A DNA stretch of 10,411 nt, taken from the NCBI GenBank assembly GCA_003024985.2, contig PXIH01S0012259.1; one strand, given 5' to 3'. The position numbers were made by a program, and so were the translations under genes. Below, one piece after another: positions 7,047 through 10,411 of this stretch; position 1 is the stretch's first letter; each line of letters begins with the position of its first letter. This DNA is from Euperipatoides rowelli (taxonomy: Eukaryota > Onychophora > Udeonychophora > Euonychophora > Peripatopsidae). The notes under the pieces were generated by a model. It made no database searches. It was not told the DNA's origin and was given only the letters and a program-made list of their open reading frames with translations.

Positions 7047-8536
7047 AAATGTGTCAGTACTGAAACGATACAGCGAGGGCAAGAGCTGAGTCAATGAAGG
7101 ACATTATGAAATAAGATGTTTTGTTATTGAATACACTTTTTGACAGTGATGGCTTCCCCATGATGCTGAGAAAGCATGAGTTGCTAGCTGAATTAGAGAG
7201 AAGAGGTTGGAGCACTCAGATTTGTCTTTCACAAAAACGTTACCACTTCCAACAGGCACTCTGGTTGATTTCATGTCGGTGATCAGACAAAGAATCTTCA
7301 CACATTTGCAGACATGTTTGAGACCATGTGGAGGTTTTCGTTGGGTATCTGTGATATGAAATTTAATCACTAATTTTTGATAGTTACATAGAAAACTCTA
7401 ACAAAGAATGTGAGAGACAGAGGTTGGCAGATTTAAATCCTATTTAGTTACCAATCTTGAGAATGAAACACTGATTCCCATCCAATTAAAGAAATTTTGG
7501 TCATCCACATAGAACAAAGAGATGCCACAGAATGCTGCAAGAACCTTTTTCACTCAGAAGGAACATGCTACCGGTACTATAACCATTCTAATTGGGTGTA
7601 TTACTGATAAGGATGGTGTATTGGATGCTTTAGAGGTAAATGGTGAGTTATACATCACACACAAGGATATACAATATGCTTTCAAGGAGTCAGATGTCTG
7701 AATCATTCTGCATATATACATGAGGATTGTGTTCCGGCATTAAACAAATTGTAGTGATGTTGTAATGTTTTTACTTTACTATACATTTCGTTTGATGACT
7801 GACAGACTTAAAATGCTTTGGATGAGAGTTGGACAGACAGAAACAGCAAGGTTTATCCCTATGCACGCTATGGCCATGAAACTGGGGTATATTATGTCAT
7901 CAGTATTTTCTAAAAACATGTATTGTCACAGGATGTGATGTTATGAGTAAGACGCACAAAATCAGCTGCAATGAAAGCGAGACCTGGAATGTACCTACTG
8001 CGCATTGCACAATGAATGATTCCAATGCCAGAAGGTATCCAGATAGTGGAGGAATATCTTGTGCATGTCCTTCGACCCACATATAGCTGCAAAACATTTG
8101 ATAACCTCAGGTACCTCTTATATAAGGACAGAGTAACACTGCTAAATGATCTACCACCGACATCACACTAACTACAAGGCCACCTACAATGTTGTTTCTT
8201 TGTCTTGTCAATTTTTACAAATTTACTGAATGAAAGGTTTCAACTGCCTGATCCACATAGCAATGGATGGAATGAAATCATCATCTCGTGCCCACAACAT
8301 GTATCTTTAGTCTTTCCAATGAACTACTTGTGGTTTGTGGTTGTCACAAACAAATGCACAGGGAGGTGCAGCCGTCGATTAAAACATGTTTGTTGTAGCC
8401 TACCAAGTTCTGCAAGTGCTGTGGTTCAGAATGTAGTAACCGGATTTTAAACCAAATCACATTTGTACATATTATAATTTGTTCAACAAAAGAAGCATTA
8501 TTTAATAAGCTTAGTTTTTTTTATAAGCTCCAGCGG

Positions 8537-8971
8537 CAGATATATTGGTGGGTGTATTTGAAAATGGTGTAGGCTAAGTTGTATTGCTACGGGTCTGCAC
8601 ATAACTTCCATGCATTTTCATCTCAAAAAACCTATATTTGATATATCTTGGGCCTTTGCGAGTGCTATAGTTTCCGAGCAATGTTATATGGTAGAATGTT
8701 GATGGCATATTGGAAAATGCTATTTTCATCCCCAAAATTATATAGTTTGATATATAGTGGGCCTTTTAAAGTGTTAGCCTATAGTTTCAGAGCAATGTTC
8801 CATGGAATATATATTGGTGGTCATATTGGAAAATAGCATCTAATTAATCACACCCACCTCTTGGTGGTGTCTACCCAATATTTTTTGTGGTCATAGATGC
8901 CATCTATCATCCCCAAGTAAAACTTACTGTCATAAATGAAATTCCTACAGGAGTCCATTACAGAGACAGGG
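8537..8971 (-). repeat. Right TIR with matching subterminal units
   Basis: This is an inverted counterpart of 4760-5216. The CATATTGGAAAAT marker occurs at about 8821-8836 and 8705-8720, with a weaker version at 8552-8567. Spacings are 116 and 153 bp, so the outer unit is about 37 bp shorter than the left-hand ones. The mirrored outer blocks include GCATCTAATTAATCACACCC, CCACCTCTTGGTGGTGTCTA, GATGCCATCTATCATCCCCA and AGTCCATTACAGAGACAGGG. Confidence 0.88.
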
Positions 8972-9485
8972 CTATTATATAATATTAGAATATGCTGCTT
9001 ACATAAATCTAATATATTCAAATTTCAATCAAATAAATAACTTTTATTTTGTAACAATTTCCATGATAGAAATCTAAAATATTTAGATAAGTGGAAAAGA
9101 GTTAGATTTTGTATATCTGCTAACATTTAACAATCTTATATTATTCTAGGAGACAAATAAAATGAAAGCAAAATTAAAAATAATAATGTTCATCAACAAG
9201 ACACATTTTTGTTGTCATGAAAACGTTACAATTACAGAAAAAAAAAGTTTGAATATTGGATTCTATAAAATAGTTCTAATAGAAGTTAACAAAAGAATTA
9301 AAAATATTTAAAACAAAATCAAATAAATAGACTAATAAAAACATAAGATAGAAAATACAAAAACAGATAACCTAATAAGGACAAGTCCAAAGCAACATTT
9401 TTAGAATTTCACTGAACCTCACTCACTTCAGGATTATAAACTACTGATTGTTTCTGGCTACTAGTGCAGACAGGTTTGCTATCAA
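8972..9485 (-). other. Transposon flank and putative 3' UTR
   Basis: AT-rich DNA between the transposon's right end and the candidate minus-strand exon. If the exon is real, 9015-9485 would be its 3' untranslated region. Otherwise it is ordinary spacer; no repeat or other coding signal was seen. Confidence 0.35.
9043..9048 (-). promoter_or_regulatory. Candidate poly(A) signal for the minus-strand exon
   Basis: TTTATT on the + strand reads AATAAA on the minus strand, 440 bases beyond the stop codon at 9486-9488. Cleavage would fall around 9010-9030, just outside the transposon's right end. Such hexamers are common by chance here, so support is weak. Confidence 0.3.
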
Positions 9486-9626
9486 TTATTTTTCCCACAG
9501 GTGTAGAAGTCTAACAATAGCTGATAATACAAGCTTTATGCAAAATTTCAGAAATGAAAAGGAGACTATTGTATACCAATCATCACGGTTTTCACAAACT
9601 TGACAAACATCATTCAAGGTGAGAAA
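9486..9626 (-). CDS. Candidate 3' terminal exon, unrecognised membrane-like C-terminus
   Basis: On the minus strand, a pyrimidine-rich tract ending CCTTTCCTTTTTATCAG (AG at 9628-9627) makes a strong splice acceptor. Directly after it, 46 codons are open to the TAA at 9488-9486. The segment begins FLTLNDVCQVCENRDDWYTI, with a CxxC pair. It then becomes hydrophobic with scattered basic residues (SFLKFCIKLVLSAIVRLL) and ends HLWEK, suggesting a C-terminal membrane or amphipathic helix. There is no start codon in this frame before the acceptor, as expected for a last exon. A 3' untranslated region of about 450 bases would end near the AATAAA at 9043-9048. I do not recognise the protein. The earlier exons would lie above 9630 or beyond the window. 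Chance cannot be excluded for 46 codons. Confidence 0.38.
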   Translation of the reverse strand, partial: FLTLNDVCQVCENRDDWYTIVSFSFLKFCIKLVLSAIVRLLHLWEK

Positions 9627-9629
9627 CTG

Positions 9630-10411
9630 ATAAAAAGGAAAGGAAGATGAGTATCATCCTATACAGATACAATAGATTTAAAAAAAATTACTGCTAATAA
9701 GAAAACAGCACGAATCAGGGCAAGGAATTAGAAATTAAAAAAAAAAAAAAAATAGAAAAAGACAAAAACTTAAAGCATTAAAAGTAGGTTATTCGTATAA
9801 AAAAAGGGTTACATTTATCAAAGTGCAAAAAATGTATAATGTATATAACTTATTTTATTTCTGTGCATTTTTAAATTATTCAGAACCAACTGAATAAAAC
9901 AATAGCTTTACCAATTTATAAGAAAAGTTAGAATTTGGAATTTATAAAGGTTTTACATGGCATAATAACTTTTATTAGACTCTCCCTTCTTCACCACCAT
10001 CACGATGGACATCCAAAAGGGAGGTAGAAGCCCCTCCCCCTGGAAAAACTGACTGCTTTTTTTATATGTGAAAATAATTGTTTTGAAAAAAAAAAAACAA
10101 TAATGACATGAACTGAGAATTTCATCAAAGAAAAAAAAAATGGTTATCAAAAAGCTTATCAAAAAATGATAACAAAAAAAAAAAAAAAAAAAAAAGGTTA
10201 TCAAAATTAGAGGTTTAAAAATTCAAAATAGGCTACTGCACAATAATGTAGCCTAACTAAAAAATATTGCTATAAAACCAATTATAATTCAGCTTTTGTA
10301 TGGTCTTATCAAGGTGACGTGTTCAAGCAAGAGAACAATAAACTGGTTTAAAAGGTAAAACATTCAGAGGAGGAGTTATGAACCCGCAGGGTCTGCCATT
10401 GTGGGGGGGGG
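9630..10411. other. AT-rich, A-tract-rich spacer or intron
   Basis: No gene is supported. It contains poly(A) tracts (about 9737-9751, 10087-10098, 10131-10140 and 22 As at 10174-10195). It would be intronic if the minus-strand exon at 9486-9626 is real. The last bases (10405-10411) are a G run. On the minus strand near 10396 there is an ATG in the context CACAATGGCAGACC, but it reaches a stop after 7 codons and no splice donor was convincing. Confidence 0.5.
10142..10206 (+). repeat. A22 tract flanked by 11-bp direct repeats
   Basis: GGTTATCAAAA is present at 10142-10152 and again at 10196-10206. Between them are a 21-base segment and a run of 22 As (10174-10195). This is the layout of a very short retroposed sequence with target duplication. 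Replication slippage in A/T-rich DNA is an alternative. Confidence 0.5.

Larger units (their letters stand above)
5209..8450 (+). pseudogene. Relic of transposon-encoded CXC-tailed protein (likely transposase)
   Basis: This is a broken + strand gene filling the space between the inverted repeats. In-order blocks resemble a protein family abundant in invertebrate genomes and linked to mobile DNA. Frame 1 (5209-5587) holds LDNFDHAYHSSLSGTQSNHD. Frame 1 at 5851 has TVYTILHNFLRILRQLKQS. Frame 2 at 6014 has MIGSFHAAKVVQQW, followed by VRSLHGMLILEEAIEAM and DAFWMVTD near 6155-6240. Frame 2 at 7373 has IFDSYIE. An E-x-D-V-stop-I-I-x-H motif (7690-7710) and SDVVMFLLYY (7753 on) mark acidic blocks. 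LWMRVGQTETARFIPMHAMA ends near 7890 and TGCD is at 7928. Frame 3 (7959-8450) carries VEEYLVHVL, LRYLLYKDR, LNDLPPTSH and CTGRCSRR, and frame 2 at 8402 finishes with TKFCKCCGSECSNR, a CXC-type zinc-binding cluster. Multiple stops and frame changes make it non-functional. The catalytic role is inferred from its place inside the TIRs; the blocks are matched from memory. Confidence 0.8.
4760..8971 (+). mobile_element. 4.2-kb DNA transposon with long TIRs and CXC-protein relic
   Basis: Long imperfect inverted repeats of about 440-460 bp bound this element. The left one begins near CAGTCTCTGTAATGG and the right one ends near CCATTACAGAGACAGGG. Both contain matching blocks such as TTGGG, TAGATGGCATCT, ATATTGGGTAGACA, CCAAGAGGTGGG and TAATTAATTAGATGC in mirrored order. 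Between them is the degraded + strand coding region 5209-8450 and nothing else gene-like. TATAATA occurs on both sides (4753-4759 and 8978-8984) and could be a target duplication. However, the two termini are not symmetrical next to it and the flanks are AT-rich, so the exact ends are uncertain by about 10 bp. Superfamily is not assigned. The coding relic belongs to a widespread, poorly named invertebrate transposon-linked protein family with a C-terminal CXC region. Confidence 0.88.

Noticed and set aside
7104-7370. Minus-strand open frame of 88 codons
   Set aside because: Antisense to the transposon coding relic; no independent support.
7900-8097. Two overlapping minus-strand open frames
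   Set aside because: Antisense to the TGCD and VEEYLVHVL blocks of the relic, which read on the + strand.
8648-8836. + strand open frame of 62 codons
   Set aside because: Lies entirely in the right terminal inverted repeat; it is a by-product of the subterminal repeat units.
9953-10204. Minus-strand open frame rich in Phe
   Set aside because: Generated by poly(A) tracts read as TTT codons; low complexity with no gene signal.
10372-10398. Minus-strand ATG in a fair context (CACAATGGCAGACC) as first exon of the 9486-9626 gene
   Set aside because: Frame stops after seven codons and no convincing GT donor lies before the stop.

Overview
The window looks like AT-rich nuclear DNA from an animal, probably a marine or other invertebrate. 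It is gene-poor and full of poly(A)/poly(T) tracts and simple repeats. It carries degenerate retrotransposon and DNA-transposon copies of types common in invertebrate genomes, and there is no bacterial operon layout. I see no complete intact protein-coding gene, no rRNA or tRNA and no CRISPR array. The species cannot be fixed from the sequence.

Left part (1-2570): AT-rich spacer, then two decayed 3' ends of the same RTE-like LINE, close together and in the same orientation (709-1260, and 1357-1511 continuing at 2446-2566). The second copy is split by a 934-bp element (1512-2445) with ~75-bp terminal inverted repeats and a TTAA (or TA) target duplication. The first copy shows what the uninterrupted target looked like. 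The insert itself contains a near-perfect 39-bp-arm palindrome.

Middle-left (2570-4760): a possible short Helentron-like remnant (2653-2890), an 85-bp (ATT)n microsatellite, a long AT-rich stretch, and a weak candidate terminal exon at 4323-4562.

Main feature (about 4760-8971): a 4.2-kb DNA transposon. Its ~450-bp imperfect terminal inverted repeats each contain three copies of a ~150-bp subterminal unit. Between them, on the + strand, lies a frameshifted and stop-ridden relic of a transposon-encoded protein ending in a cysteine-rich CXC (tesmin/TSO1-like) zinc-binding region. Blocks can be followed in order across about 3.2 kb. A second inverted repeat (6963-7046) is embedded in the relic.

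Right part (8972-10411): a candidate minus-strand 3' terminal exon (9486-9626) with a good splice acceptor and a poly(A) signal at 9043-9048. It is followed by AT-rich, A-tract-rich DNA that could be its intron. If real, this host gene ends only about 40-70 bp from the transposon's right end.

The unifying story is layered transposition: LINE copies landed first, a short TIR element landed in one of them, and a large, poorly classified CXC-protein transposon landed nearby and then decayed.
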